Numbered from the stretch's first letter, positions 8,016-15,587 are shown. The stretch is DNA of 64,000 nucleotides from Acetivibrio ethanolgignens (GCF_001461035.1 NZ_LNAM01000186.1:37474-101473), one strand, 5' to 3'. The notes: generated from the letters alone by a model not told the origin. Made by a program: numbers and translations.

Positions 8016-8066
8016 AAAAGCGGCACCTTCTGCTCGTAGCTTTTGGAGCAGAAGGTGCCGCTTTTA
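8016..8066. terminator. Strong bidirectional terminator
   Basis: Perfect 16-bp arms 8020-8035 and 8046-8061 are flanked by AAAA on the left and TTTT on the right. It terminates the PrsW-like gene and could also work in reverse. Confidence 0.9.
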
Positions 8067-8094
8067 TAGTGTAAAATCAAGGTACTGTGAATAA

Positions 8095-8151
8095 ACTACG
8101 GACGCTCAAGAGTATTGGGTTATTGACATAAAGAAGAAGTGTGAGGTATAA
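8095..8151 (+). pseudogene. Short fragment resembling the C-terminal part of a Uma2-type nuclease
   Basis: A short frame reads TTDAQEYWVIDIKKKCEV then stops. The EYWVID core is typical of Uma2-family restriction-endonuclease-like proteins. Only about 18 residues remain, without a start, so this is a tentative reading of debris. Confidence 0.25.
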
Positions 8152-8231
8152 TTATAGCTATAAATTGGTAATAGCATATAAAATCAAAGCCATGATAAAA
8201 ACAGTCAGATGAAAATTAGGAGGAAAAGAAG

Positions 8232-9920
8232 ATGAAATTAGAAGAACGCATCGGAAAAGTGGGTATTAAAAAAAGACTGGACTTTGGATATGGAGTGGTT
8301 ATTGTCTTGATGACTGTTGTGGGAATACTGAGCCTGGTATCCATGCTGAGCCTTAAAAGCAGCTTAGACAGATACCTGAACGGTATAGATAAGGCAAAGA
8401 ATGCAATAGCTGCAGTTCGGCTGGAAACGAACATTGTAGCGAGAAATATAAGGGAAATGGCATTGAATAGTAATCAGGACAGCTATGCTGGCTATAAACA
8501 GACCATAGAAGAGAAGCTGTCTGACGTTGTTGATAATGAGCTGAAGATTTTAAAGGCAACAAAGGTGCTTACAGATGAGGAATATACGGAATATGCAAAT
8601 GCTATTACAGAATGGGCAACCATAGGCTATGAAATTATTACAGAGATTGAAAATGGAAATCGTGCGGATGCTTCACAGAAAATTTTAACAGAATGTGCTC
8701 CTTCTCTAAGTAAGCAGATAGAAATAGCTAAGAAGCTGGACAAGGAGATAGAAGAGGAAAAGGAAAAGCAGCTACAACAAAACGATCTTCTTTTCTATTG
8801 TACAGCAGCATTTATTATCGTAGCAATTATCATTGCAATTATTCTGGCAAAAATTATAGCAGTTAAGATAGTTGTTACAATTACAGAACCATTAAAGGAG
8901 ATAGAGCAGGTTTCACTGGAATTATCAGAGGGTAACCTGCATACAAAGCTGGAATATCGCTCAGAGGATGAAATTGGCAGACTGGCACACGGCTTGCGAA
9001 AATCCATTCGTATTCTTAGCAGCTATGTAGATGATATATCAAGAACCATGGAGGAATTTTCAAAGGGTAACTTTTTAGTTCAGCCGCAGGTGGAATGGAG
9101 AGGTGACTTTGTTGCTATCCTTAATGCATTTACGGCATTTGAAAAGACTATGACAGATACGATAACAGAAATTCAGCGGGTGGCAAATCAGGTTGAGTGT
9201 GGTGCCAGCCAGGTATCAGACAGCTCCATTGATCTTGCACAGGGTGCCACTGAGCAGGCAGGTGTAACCCAGGAGCTTGCAGCCACGGTAGAAAATATTT
9301 CAGCACAGGTGCTGCAAAATGCAGAAATGGCAAAGGATATTAGTAAACAGGTGGTGCAAAATGGAATAGAAATCGATGGTGGAAATGAAAAAATGCAGGA
9401 AATGGTTAAATCCATGTATGAGATTAAGGATTCCTCGATTAAGATAAGGGGAATTATCGATGCGATTAATGATATTGCATCGCAAACAAATCTGCTTGCT
9501 TTGAACGCCTCCATTGAGGCAGCAAGAGCCGGAGAAGCAGGTAAAGGCTTTGCAGTTGTGGCAGATCAGGTATCTATACTGGCATCCCAGAGCTCAGAGG
9601 CGGTAAAGGAATCAGCTGTCCTGATTGAATCCTCGGTACAATCAGTAGAAAAGGGAGTAATGATTGCAGATGAAACAGCAAAGCTTTTAGAGAGTATTGT
9701 TTTGAGCTCCAGAGGTATCGTAGAAGATGTAAATCGGATTGCAGATACCATGGAAACGCAGGCAGATGCCTTTGGTGAAATAAATAGAGGTGTGGATCAA
9801 ATTAATGGGGTTGTGCAGACAAATGCGGCAGCCTCCGAGGAGTGTGCAGCAAATAGCCAGGAAATGAGCAGTCAGGCAGTGAACTTAGGTGAGCTGGTTA
9901 GCAAGTTTAAGGTGAGATAA
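8232..9920 (+). CDS. Methyl-accepting chemotaxis protein
   Basis: A 562-residue membrane chemoreceptor. A first membrane helix (about 20-42) is followed by an extracellular four-helix-bundle type sensor domain (about 43-187), a second membrane helix (about 188-212, rich in Ile and Ala), a HAMP region (about 212-265) and a long cytoplasmic signalling coiled coil. The highly conserved hairpin tip that contacts CheA/CheW is seen as [20 protein letters not shown]. The ligand cannot be told from sequence. The ATG at 8232 follows AGGAGGAAAAG. A diguanylate cyclase starts 26 bases downstream, so the two may be co-transcribed and link motility and c-di-GMP. Confidence 0.95.
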   Translation: MKLEERIGKVGIKKRLDFGYGVVIVLMTVVGILSLVSMLSLKSSLDRYLNGIDKAKNAIAAVRLETNIVARNIREMALNSNQDSYAGYKQTIEEKLSDVVDNELKILKATKVLTDEEYTEYANAITEWATIGYEIITEIENGNRADASQKILTECAPSLSKQIEIAKKLDKEIEEEKEKQLQQNDLLFYCTAAFIIVAIIIAIILAKIIAVKIVVTITEPLKEIEQVSLELSEGNLHTKLEYRSEDEIGRLAHGLRKSIRILSSYVDDISRTMEEFSKGNFLVQPQVEWRGDFVAILNAFTAFEKTMTDTITEIQRVANQVECGASQVSDSSIDLAQGATEQAGVTQELAATVENISAQVLQNAEMAKDISKQVVQNGIEIDGGNEKMQEMVKSMYEIKDSSIKIRGIIDAINDIASQTNLLALNASIEAARAGEAGKGFAVVADQVSILASQSSEAVKESAVLIESSVQSVEKGVMIADETAKLLESIVLSSRGIVEDVNRIADTMETQADAFGEINRGVDQINGVVQTNAAASEECAANSQEMSSQAVNLGELVSKFKVR

Positions 9921-9946
9921 TTTATAATCTGAAAAGGAGGTGGATT

Positions 9947-11134
9947 TTGTACGATATAAATGAAACAGCATTCATACTTCCCAGAGGATTCATGGTTTAT
10001 GAAGCAGAGGGGAAGGAAAGGATTCTGTATGCAAATGAACCGATTTTGAATATTTTTGCCTGTGCTACAGTAGAAGAGCTTATGGAGCTAACAGGCGGCA
10101 GCTTCCGTGGTGCTATATATAAAGATGTCATGGAAGAGGCTGAAAAGTATGATGATAATACAGATAACGTGATTTTCCGGATTAAGAGAAGGGATGGCCT
10201 AATCCGCTGGGTAGAGGCTTATAGACAACGCTTTTCTATACAGCTGGGAGAATTTTCAGGTGTATTTGTTGCAGATATTACTGAAAAAAAGCTACAGAAA
10301 GATCAACAGTGGATACAGGATTATATAAAAAATCTGGAAACCGTATTTGATATTGTGCGGCTGGTGGATGTGTCAGAGGCGGTGGTGTACTCACTGAATG
10401 AAAATGGAAACTGCGAAAAAACGGATAGAAAGTGCTTTTCCATATGGGAGAAGGAGCATAGATGTGAAAACTGTATTTCTGCAAAGGTGCTTGCAAGTAA
10501 AGGGCAGATGAGTAAGTATGAGTTTATCGGTAATGAGCCTTACTACGTTATTTCGAAGTACGTGGAGCTGAAGGGCAGGGCATACATACTGGAGATGGTT
10601 AATAAGGTGAAAAACAGCTCTGTGCTTGAGGCTTACGGAAAAGAGAACTTTGCAGATTTTATTAAATCATATAACAATAAGTTGTACACAGATTCCCTGA
10701 CTGGTGCCTATAATCGGCGGTATCTGGAGGAGCAGCTAAGCCATCTTACAGGAACGACAGCAGTTGCCATGATTGACTTAGATAGCTTTAAAAAAATAAA
10801 TGATACCTATGGGCATGATGCTGGAGATGAAGCATTAAAATTGTTTGTAAACATTGCGAAGTCCAGCATTCGTAAAGAAGATACAGTGATACGGCTGGGT
10901 GGAGATGAGTTTTTGATTGTTTTTGATGGACCGCCTCTAGAAACACTTCAGGAGCCTTTAGAGCAGCTTTGTAAAAGGGTTAGTGAGGCCAGATATCCGG
11001 AATATCCAAAGATGCAGATTACTTTAAGCATCGGTGCGGTTAGGGCGAATGACTGTGGGCGTGAAGCAAGAAAGCGGGCAGACCATGCACTGTATGAAGC
11101 AAAAAAAATAGGAAACTGCGTAAAGGTAGAATAA
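9947..11134 (+). CDS. PAS-GGDEF diguanylate cyclase
   Basis: A 395-residue soluble protein predicted to make c-di-GMP. An N-terminal PAS-like domain (about 5-112) is followed by a second PAS-like region with a cysteine cluster (C156, C163, C173, C176; local text CFSIWEKEHRCENC), then a GGDEF domain (about 245-395). The catalytic GGDEF is intact at 318-322, and an inhibitory I-site RxxD (309-312) lies exactly five residues before it. The start is TTG at 9947, supported by AAAGGAGGTGG just upstream. It follows the chemoreceptor closely. The Cys cluster could bind metal or sense redox (inference). Confidence 0.9.
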   Translation: MYDINETAFILPRGFMVYEAEGKERILYANEPILNIFACATVEELMELTGGSFRGAIYKDVMEEAEKYDDNTDNVIFRIKRRDGLIRWVEAYRQRFSIQLGEFSGVFVADITEKKLQKDQQWIQDYIKNLETVFDIVRLVDVSEAVVYSLNENGNCEKTDRKCFSIWEKEHRCENCISAKVLASKGQMSKYEFIGNEPYYVISKYVELKGRAYILEMVNKVKNSSVLEAYGKENFADFIKSYNNKLYTDSLTGAYNRRYLEEQLSHLTGTTAVAMIDLDSFKKINDTYGHDAGDEALKLFVNIAKSSIRKEDTVIRLGGDEFLIVFDGPPLETLQEPLEQLCKRVSEARYPEYPKMQITLSIGAVRANDCGREARKRADHALYEAKKIGNCVKVE

Positions 11135-11208
11135 GCAGGTATAAAATTCCTTTGTTTACAGATACTAGGTTTATAAAACTAGAATTTGCAGATGGAGGAA
11201 TTTTTAAC

Positions 11209-11754
11209 ATGAAAGCAACCGGAATTGTTCGTAGAATAGATGATTTAGGGAGGGTTGTAATTCCAAAGGAAATTCGAAGAACCTTAAGAATTCGTGAAGG
11301 AGACCCGCTGGAAATCTTTACAGATCGTGAAGGTGAGGTTATACTGAAAAAGTACTCTCCCATTGGTGAACTGGGACAGTTTGCAAAGCAGTACGCAGAT
11401 GCCTTGGCACAGACGACAGGGCATATTGTCTGCATTTCTGATAGAGACTGCCTGATTGCAGTGGCGGGAGGTGGGAAAAAGGAGCTGCTTTCCCGTCCAA
11501 TCAGCAAGGAGCTGGAGCACCATATTAATGAGAGGGAAAGTGTGCTGGCAAAGAAAAACAGCCGGGAGTTTTTAAAGATTACCGACATGGATGAAGAATA
11601 TGGATATGAGGCTATCAGTCCAATTATCAGTGCAGGAGATGCGATTGGAGCAGTAGTTATATTGTCAAAGGATTCAAAAACAGAATTTGGTGAGGTAGAG
11701 GCAAAGCTGGCAGCGGCAGCAGCCAGCTTCCTTGGCAGACAGCTGGAGCAGTAG
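11209..11754 (+). CDS. spoVT: Stage V sporulation regulator SpoVT (AbrB family)
   Basis: This 181-residue DNA-binding protein is active in the forespore. The N-terminal swapped-hairpin AbrB domain is textbook (MKATGIVRRIDDLGRVVIPK, then EIRRTLRIREGDPLEIF), followed by a GAF-like C-terminal domain. I chose ATG 11209, preceded by GATGGAGGA. An upstream in-frame start at 11152 would add 19 residues absent from the family. It begins the conserved spoVT-mazG...yabPQ-divIC block. In B. subtilis spoVT is a sigma-G gene; no sigma-G promoter was resolved by eye here. Confidence 0.95.
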   Translation: MKATGIVRRIDDLGRVVIPKEIRRTLRIREGDPLEIFTDREGEVILKKYSPIGELGQFAKQYADALAQTTGHIVCISDRDCLIAVAGGGKKELLSRPISKELEHHINERESVLAKKNSREFLKITDMDEEYGYEAISPIISAGDAIGAVVILSKDSKTEFGEVEAKLAAAAASFLGRQLEQ

Positions 11755-11792
11755 CTTTCAGCTGTTTGTCGAAAGCTTAAAGGAGGCAAGGA

Positions 11793-12566
11793 ATGCAAAA
11801 GAAAATGACCATGGATGAATTTTTGAAGATTATTCGAAGACTTCGGGCAGAGGATGGCTGCCCATGGGACCGGGAGCAGACTCATGAGAGCCTTAGGGGG
11901 TGCATGCTGGAGGAAGCCTATGAGGTTGCAGAAGCCATTGATAATAAAGATGTAGCAAATTTAAGAGAGGAATTGGGCGATGTCCTTTTGCAGGTGGCGA
12001 TGCATTCGGTAATCGCTGAGGAGCAGGAGGAGTTTACAATGAATGAGGTGCTTGGTGAGGTTGGTGAGAAAATGATACGCCGTCATCCCCATGTATTTGG
12101 CGAAATAAAGGTCGATACCTCGAGCCAGGCACTTGCTAACTGGGAAGAGATAAAAAAGGCTGAAAAAAAGGAAAATACAACGTCAGAAAGCATATTAAGA
12201 GTTCCTAAAGCATTGCCGGCTGCTATGAGGGCAGAAAAAGTGCAGAAAAAAGCAGCTAAAGTAGGCTTTGATTTTGCAGATTATGAGGAGGCCTATAAAA
12301 AAGTTGAGGAAGAGCTTTTGGAGCTTGAAGAAGCTAGAAAAACTGGAAATAAATGTAAAATAGAAGACGAGTTTGGGGATTTATTATTCTCAATAATAAA
12401 TTTATCAAGGTTTTTGCAAATAAATGCGGAAAATTCCTTGACAAATGCCACTAATAAGTTTATAAATAGATTTGTAAGTGTCGAATCTCTGGCGTTAGAA
12501 GAGGGACGACAATTAAAAGACATGACCATAGATGAAATGAACGATTTATGGAACCGTGTAAAATAA
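11793..12566 (+). CDS. mazG: Nucleoside triphosphate pyrophosphohydrolase MazG
   Basis: A 257-residue cytoplasmic house-cleaning enzyme that hydrolyses NTPs to NMP and pyrophosphate. Two tandem MazG domains are visible: the first has the metal-binding glutamates in MLEEAYEVAEAI and LREELGDVLLQV, the second is the repeat around VEEELLELEEA and EDEFGDLLFSI. The B. subtilis counterpart YabN also carries an N-terminal methylase-like domain; this protein has only the MazG part. AAGGAGG precedes the ATG at 11793. It sits between spoVT and hup, the conserved neighbourhood. Confidence 0.94.
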   Translation: MQKKMTMDEFLKIIRRLRAEDGCPWDREQTHESLRGCMLEEAYEVAEAIDNKDVANLREELGDVLLQVAMHSVIAEEQEEFTMNEVLGEVGEKMIRRHPHVFGEIKVDTSSQALANWEEIKKAEKKENTTSESILRVPKALPAAMRAEKVQKKAAKVGFDFADYEEAYKKVEEELLELEEARKTGNKCKIEDEFGDLLFSIINLSRFLQINAENSLTNATNKFINRFVSVESLALEEGRQLKDMTIDEMNDLWNRVK

Positions 12567-12624
12567 TCAGAATATAAATTCTGATACATAAAACTACTAT
12601 AATTTTCAGAGGAGGAGTCAATCC

Positions 12625-12900
12625 ATGAACAAAGCAGAATTAGTTGCAGCTATTGCAGAGAAAACCGAATTATCCAAGAAAGATTCAGAGAAGGCTTTAA
12701 AAGCATTCATCGACGTTGTAACCGATGAGTTAAAGAAAGGCGAGAAGATCCAGTTAGTTGGTTTCGGTACTTTCGAGGTATCTAAGAGAGCTGCAAGAGA
12801 AGGCAGAAATCCTCAGACAGGAAAGACTATGAAGATTGCTGCTTCTTTAGCACCTAAGTTCAAGGCTGGTAAGGCATTAAAGGATGCTGTAAACAACTAG
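12625..12900 (+). CDS. hup: DNA-binding protein HU
   Basis: This 91-residue nucleoid protein is of the HU/IHF family: [20 protein letters not shown] opening, the beta-arm region [21 protein letters not shown], and the family-typical C-terminus [10 protein letters not shown]. Full length. The ATG is preceded by AGAGGAGGAG. It is followed by a clean terminator. In Lachnospiraceae and other clostridia hup commonly lies in this sporulation/division block, which explains its unusual company. TATAAT occurs about 30 bases upstream of the start, so it probably has its own strong promoter. Confidence 0.97.
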   Translation: MNKAELVAAIAEKTELSKKDSEKALKAFIDVVTDELKKGEKIQLVGFGTFEVSKRAAREGRNPQTGKTMKIAASLAPKFKAGKALKDAVNN

Positions 12901-12914
12901 GAATTGACAACTAT

Positions 12915-12946
12915 AAAAGCTGCTCTTTTAAAGAGCAGCTTTTTTG
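12915..12946 (+). terminator. Intrinsic terminator after hup
   Basis: A near-palindromic stem around AGCTGCTCTTT and AAAGAGCAGCT ends in a run of six T residues, 15 bases after the hup stop. Confidence 0.92.
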
Positions 12947-12982
12947 GATAAGAAAGCTCTTCGATAGAAATGGGGGAAAATT

Positions 12983-13222
12983 ATGAGACTGGATAAATTT
13001 TTAAAGGTATCCCGCCTGATTAAGCGTCGTACTGTCGCAAACGAAGCCTGTGACGCAGGCAGGGTATTGGTAAACGACAAGGTAGCAAAGGCTTCGGTTA
13101 ATGTAAAAGAAGGAGATGTTATTGAAATTAACTTTGGAAATAAGTCGGTAAGGGTTGAGGTAGTGGATGTACAGGAAACTATCCATAAAGAAGAAGCAAA
13201 AGAGCTATACCGTTACCTGTAA
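12983..13222 (+). CDS. rqcP: S4-domain RNA-binding protein RqcP (YabO/HslR type)
   Basis: This 79-residue protein is a single S4 RNA-binding domain: MRLDKFLKVSRLIKRRTVAN, then AGRVLVNDKVAKAS. YabO of B. subtilis (RqcP) acts with RqcH in ribosome-associated quality control, binding the 50S peptidyl-tRNA complex during alanine tailing. The ATG at 12983 has a modest GGGGGA ribosome site. It follows the hup terminator and is followed by a hairpin overlapping the yabP ribosome site, so it is probably transcribed as a short unit. The match in length, sequence and position (mazG...yabO-yabP) is strong. Confidence 0.93.
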   Translation: MRLDKFLKVSRLIKRRTVANEACDAGRVLVNDKVAKASVNVKEGDVIEINFGNKSVRVEVVDVQETIHKEEAKELYRYL

Positions 13223-13242
13223 AAGCTGTACTAAAGGAAAGG

Positions 13243-13284
13243 CTCCTTGAATATATTGTCTTAAGACAATGTCAGGGGGTTTTT
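13243..13284 (+). terminator. Terminator-like hairpin whose 3' arm is the yabP ribosome site
   Basis: The outer arms 13243-13250 and 13272-13279 and the perfect inner stem ATTGTC/GACAAT (13255-13260, 13265-13270) form one hairpin followed by TTTTT (13280-13284). The 3' arm contains AGGGGG, the only ribosome site for yabP (TTG at 13288). Read-through RNA would be both terminated and untranslatable. Confidence 0.65.
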
Positions 13285-13287
13285 ATT

Positions 13288-13572
13288 TTGGAGGATACAA
13301 AGCGGGTACAGGGAAATCATAGAATTGTATTAACAGGAAGAAAAACGGCTGTGATTTCAGGTGTAATGGATGTGCTGTCCTTTGATACAAAGGAGGTGCT
13401 GCTGGAAACGGATATGGGAATTTTGCTCCTAAAAGGAGATGACCTTCATGTAAACCGCCTTACTCTGGAAAAAGGGGAAGTGGATTTAGATGGGCGGATT
13501 GACAGCATAGCATATTCAGAGAATAGTCATCTGAAGGGAGAGGACGGCTTTTTTAAGAAGCTGTTTAAGTAA
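13288..13572 (+). CDS. yabP: Sporulation protein YabP
   Basis: This 94-residue mother-cell sporulation protein is of the YabP/YqfC family: HRIVLTGRKTAVISGVMDVL, then DTKEVLLETDMGILLLKGDDLHV. It has no membrane segment. The start is TTG at 13288, eight bases after GGGGG. That ribosome site is buried in a terminator-like hairpin, which should keep vegetative read-through from rqcP silent. In B. subtilis yabP and yabQ are sigma-E genes needed for normal cortex formation. It overlaps yabQ by one base (TAATG), indicating translational coupling. A sigma-E promoter was not convincingly resolved. Confidence 0.93.
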   Translation: MEDTKRVQGNHRIVLTGRKTAVISGVMDVLSFDTKEVLLETDMGILLLKGDDLHVNRLTLEKGEVDLDGRIDSIAYSENSHLKGEDGFFKKLFK

Positions 13573-14039
13573 TGACCATGAGTGAGATAATTGTGCTGGA
13601 GGTACGTTTTTTTCTTGGTAGCTTTCTGGGCGGTGTGATTTTACTGGCAGTTTATGATATTCTGCGGCTAATAAGGAGAATTATACCCCATAAAAGGATA
13701 TGGATTAATGGAGAGGACCTTCTATTTTGGCTGGCAGCCAGCGTTTTTATTTTCCGCATTATATACCGCCTGAATAATGGGGAAATACGGGGCTTCGGGA
13801 TGCTTAGCATGACAGCTGGAATGGTACTGTATCATTTTACTGTGAGTGATGTGCTGGTGGAGCTTTTTTTTCGGATTTTCGGGACTTCTTTACTGAAATT
13901 TGTCCAAATTGTAAAGAAGGGATTGAAAAAAGCTGTCAGACCGTTTAAAATGGGATTAAAGAGATTAAAACATATGCAGGGCTTGCATAGAAACGAGGAA
14001 GAAAATGAGGTTGGACAGGCAGACAAAAAGAAATGTTAA
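13572..14039 (+). CDS. yabQ: Spore cortex biosynthesis membrane protein YabQ
   Basis: A 155-residue protein with several N-terminal membrane segments (about 10-30, 48-68, 72-95) and a basic C-terminal tail rich in Lys and Arg. Sequence (FLGGVILLAVYDILRLIRR; FWLAASVFIFRIIYRLNNGE) and position after yabP identify it as YabQ, which sits in the outer forespore membrane and is needed for cortex assembly in B. subtilis. The start overlaps the yabP stop, and the end overlaps the divIC start by 35 bases, so the three genes form a tight operon. Confidence 0.92.
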   Translation: MTMSEIIVLEVRFFLGSFLGGVILLAVYDILRLIRRIIPHKRIWINGEDLLFWLAASVFIFRIIYRLNNGEIRGFGMLSMTAGMVLYHFTVSDVLVELFFRIFGTSLLKFVQIVKKGLKKAVRPFKMGLKRLKHMQGLHRNEEENEVGQADKKKC

Positions 14040-14313
14040 AAAAAGCAGAAAGAATCTTTTGCTGGTAGCAGGTGTTGTATTGATTCTGTGTGCTGTCATG
14101 TCTTACAGCAGGGTAAAGCTGGAGGCTCAGGAAAACGCCTGCAAGGAGCGAATGGAAGAACTATCTTCGGAGCTTTCAGAGGAAGAGAAACGGGCAGAGG
14201 ATATAGAGAATTACAAGACCTATGTACAAACGAAAAAGTTTATTGAAGAAGAAGCACGGGAAAAGCTGGGACTTGTCTATCCAGATGAGATTATTTTTGA
14301 AGCAGAGGATTAA
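14005..14313 (+). CDS. divIC: Septum formation initiator DivIC (FtsB family)
   Basis: A 102-residue bitopic division protein: short basic cytoplasmic tail, one membrane helix (about 19-35, LLLVAGVVLILCAVMSYS), a Leu/Glu-rich extracytoplasmic coiled coil (about 38-72) and the conserved ending KKFIEEEAREKLGLVYPDEI. DivIC works with DivIB and FtsL in the divisome to activate septal wall synthesis. The ATG at 14005 lies inside the end of yabQ and is preceded by GAGGAAGA. Order yabQ-divIC-tRNA-spoIIE matches the Firmicutes consensus. Confidence 0.93.
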   Translation: MRLDRQTKRNVKKSRKNLLLVAGVVLILCAVMSYSRVKLEAQENACKERMEELSSELSEEEKRAEDIENYKTYVQTKKFIEEEAREKLGLVYPDEIIFEAED

Positions 14314-14317
14314 ATAC

Positions 14318-14346
14318 TTGACATAAGTCTGACTGGGCGGTATAAT
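14318..14346 (+). promoter_or_regulatory. Consensus sigma-A promoter of tRNA-Met
   Basis: A perfect TTGACA (14318-14323), a 17-bp spacer and a perfect TATAAT (14341-14346), immediately upstream of the tRNA gene. Confidence 0.93.
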
Positions 14347-14361
14347 ATTTCTGCTGTGTTT

Positions 14362-14435
14362 GGCGGGATAGCTCAGTTGGCTAGAGCACACGGTTCATAC
14401 CCGTGGTGTCGGGGGTTCAAATCCCTTTCCCGCTA
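14362..14435 (+). tRNA. tRNA-Met (anticodon CAT)
   Basis: This 74-nt cloverleaf has acceptor arms GGCGGGA / TCCCGCT (one G-U pair), a D-loop with AGCTCAGTTGG, anticodon CAT at 14396-14398, T-loop TTCAAAT and discriminator A at 14435. CCA is not encoded. The first acceptor pair rules out a classical initiator tRNA (which lacks pair 1-72), so this is elongator Met, or less likely an Ile2 tRNA with lysidine; tilS nearby would modify the latter. Confidence 0.93.
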
Positions 14436-14452
14436 CTAAAAATTTTTTCGTG

Positions 14453-14488
14453 AAAAGCCGTGAAGTCATTGATTTTACTGGCTTTTTT
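14453..14488 (+). terminator. Terminator after tRNA-Met
   Basis: AAAAGCC (14453-14459) pairs with GGCTTTT (14480-14486) and a T-run follows. The loop is large. Confidence 0.6.
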
Positions 14489-14527
14489 CATTTCCTAATA
14501 TATTACATCAAATGAAAAAAATATTTG

Positions 14528-14551
14528 AGGTAATCAAAAAGGTAATCAAAA
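14528..14551 (+). repeat. Perfect tandem 12-bp repeat AGGTAATCAAAA
   Basis: Two exact adjacent copies (14528-14539, 14540-14551) lie about 95 bases after tRNA-Met and directly before a TnpB fragment. This could be a recombination or att-like scar next to a tRNA gene. Confidence 0.6.
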
Positions 14552-14559
14552 CAAAAAAA

Positions 14560-14655
14560 CACAGGAAAGGATTCTATGCCAGCAGCCAGTTATGCTCAGC
14601 CTGTGGATATCAGAATGCAGATATAAAAGATTTGTCAGTGAGGAGAAGTCGATGA
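14560..14655 (+). pseudogene. TnpB (IS200/IS605 family) fragment
   Basis: The frame reads HRKGFYASSQLCSACGYQNA then DIKDLSVRRSR and stops. FYxSSxxCSxCGYxN is the first half of the TnpB zinc finger. The second CxxC and the last catalytic aspartate are missing, and the N-terminal RuvC parts are gone, so this is a dead internal scrap of a TnpB gene. It shows that an IS605-type element once sat beside tRNA-Met. No left or right IS end hairpin was recognised. Confidence 0.72.
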
Positions 14656-14689
14656 AGCAGGAAGCCCATTGGCTACAGAGGTGCATAAA

Positions 14690-14806
14690 ATGACAGGCAA
14701 GGAGCACATAAGGGCAAAGGGAGAGACAGTGAACGGATACATTACAAGGCTTGTTTTATCTGACCTTGGAGAAGAGGATGCGGAGCAAGTGCCTTTTATG
14801 AATTAG
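14690..14806 (+). pseudogene. Fragment of a small ribbon-helix-helix-like protein
   Basis: A 38-residue frame from ATG 14690 reads AKGETVNGYITRLVLSDLGE. The GETVNGYIxRLI core is the C-terminal part of small RHH/Arc-like antitoxin-type proteins common in clostridial mobile elements. The N-terminal DNA-binding strand is missing and there is no good ribosome site, so it is probably a remnant. Confidence 0.4.
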
Positions 14807-14854
14807 CGATACTGTGAATATAATAATATATACATGAAAGTGAGGTAGTGAGCT

Positions 14855-15067
14855 ATGAGCAACAGAGAGAGAATAATTGAATTATTGGACAGCATACCAG
14901 ACTATAAAATTGGTTATGTTTTGGCTTATGTTCAGGGAGTAGCTGCAGACGAGGAAGCGGATGATATATTTTGTCAAAGAATGGTAGAGAGTTACGAGAA
15001 CGCACCGGACGAGGACAAAGAAAGTATTCCGTTTGAAGAATGTTTGAAAGAATGGGGGCTTGATTGA
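14855..15067 (+). CDS. Antitoxin-like partner of the RelE-type toxin
   Basis: This 70-residue acidic protein (MSNRERIIELLDSIPDYKIG, ending ESIPFEECLKEWGLD) precedes and overlaps a RelE/ParE-type toxin by one base (TGATG). Such small acidic proteins in this position neutralise the toxin and repress their own operon. No clear RHH or HTH domain is seen; the type is common in clostridia. The ATG at 14855 is preceded by GTGAGGTAGTGAG. The block lies beside mobile-element debris after tRNA-Met, suggesting acquisition with it. Confidence 0.78.
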   Translation: MSNRERIIELLDSIPDYKIGYVLAYVQGVAADEEADDIFCQRMVESYENAPDEDKESIPFEECLKEWGLD

Positions 15068-15318
15068 TGTATAAAATAATCATCAAAAAGAAAGCGAAAA
15101 AATTTATTGATAAGCTCCCACAGAACGAGAAAATACGAGTTGTTAAGGCTATCGAAATGCTTCCGAACGGCGAGGACATCAAGAAACTAAAGGGACATAG
15201 CGACTTATTGCGGTTGCGTGTTGGAGATTATCGAATTATTTACACTGTTGACAATGGTGAATTAGTAGTTATTGTCATAGCTGCAGGAAATAGAGGAGAA
15301 GTATATAACAAATATTAA
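15067..15318 (+). CDS. RelE/ParE-family toxin
   Basis: This 83-residue basic protein has the RelE/ParE fold signature: an N-terminal strand YKIIIKKKAKKFIDKLPQ, a short helix pair, then LKGHSDLLRLRVGDYRIIYT and a C-terminal strand ending IAAGNRGEVYNKY. RelE relatives cleave mRNA on the ribosome while ParE relatives poison gyrase; sequence alone leans to RelE (basic residues in the central sheet, RxGDYRIIY motif) without proof. ATG 15067 overlaps the antitoxin stop, which ensures coupled translation. A terminator follows after 8 bases. Confidence 0.86.
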   Translation: MYKIIIKKKAKKFIDKLPQNEKIRVVKAIEMLPNGEDIKKLKGHSDLLRLRVGDYRIIYTVDNGELVVIVIAAGNRGEVYNKY

Positions 15319-15325
15319 CAATAGA

Positions 15326-15348
15326 GCCGCCAGAAATGGCGGTTTTTT
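15326..15348 (+). terminator. Terminator of the toxin-antitoxin operon
   Basis: Arms GCCGCCA (15326-15332) and TGGCGGT (15337-15343) are followed by a T-run. Confidence 0.88.
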
Positions 15349-15480
15349 GCTTACTGTTATATTATGAAAGACGGTTCTAGGATTAAAAAAGCATTCTCTG
15401 TGAAGATTACCAAAATAAATTTTAATTTCTTACATTTCCTTAGCTCCCTCGCATCCCCTCGACTTTCCATAGAACCAATA

Positions 15481-15549
15481 TTTTGTCTAAAACTTTTTTC
15501 ACAGTGTACCGCTAATTTGACAAAAAAAGAACTGCATACAAGGTATAAT
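15481..15549 (+). promoter_or_regulatory. spoIIE promoter with 21-bp spacer and Spo0A-box-like sites
   Basis: A perfect TTGACA (15517-15522) and a perfect TATAAT (15544-15549) are 21 bp apart. This is too long for normal sigma-A recognition but is the arrangement known for the Spo0A-activated B. subtilis spoIIE promoter. TTTGACAAA (15516-15524), overlapping the -35, is a perfect reverse match to the 0A box TTTGTCRAA. TTTGTCTAA (15482-15490) upstream is a one-mismatch forward box. Confidence 0.8.
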
Positions 15550-15587
15550 GGGCGGCAAACGAAAAATGACGAGGAGAGTTACAGACA

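Noticed and set aside
13180..13243. Sigma-E promoter for yabP
   Set aside because: Several AT-rich candidates exist, but none has both elements at proper spacing, so none was annotated.
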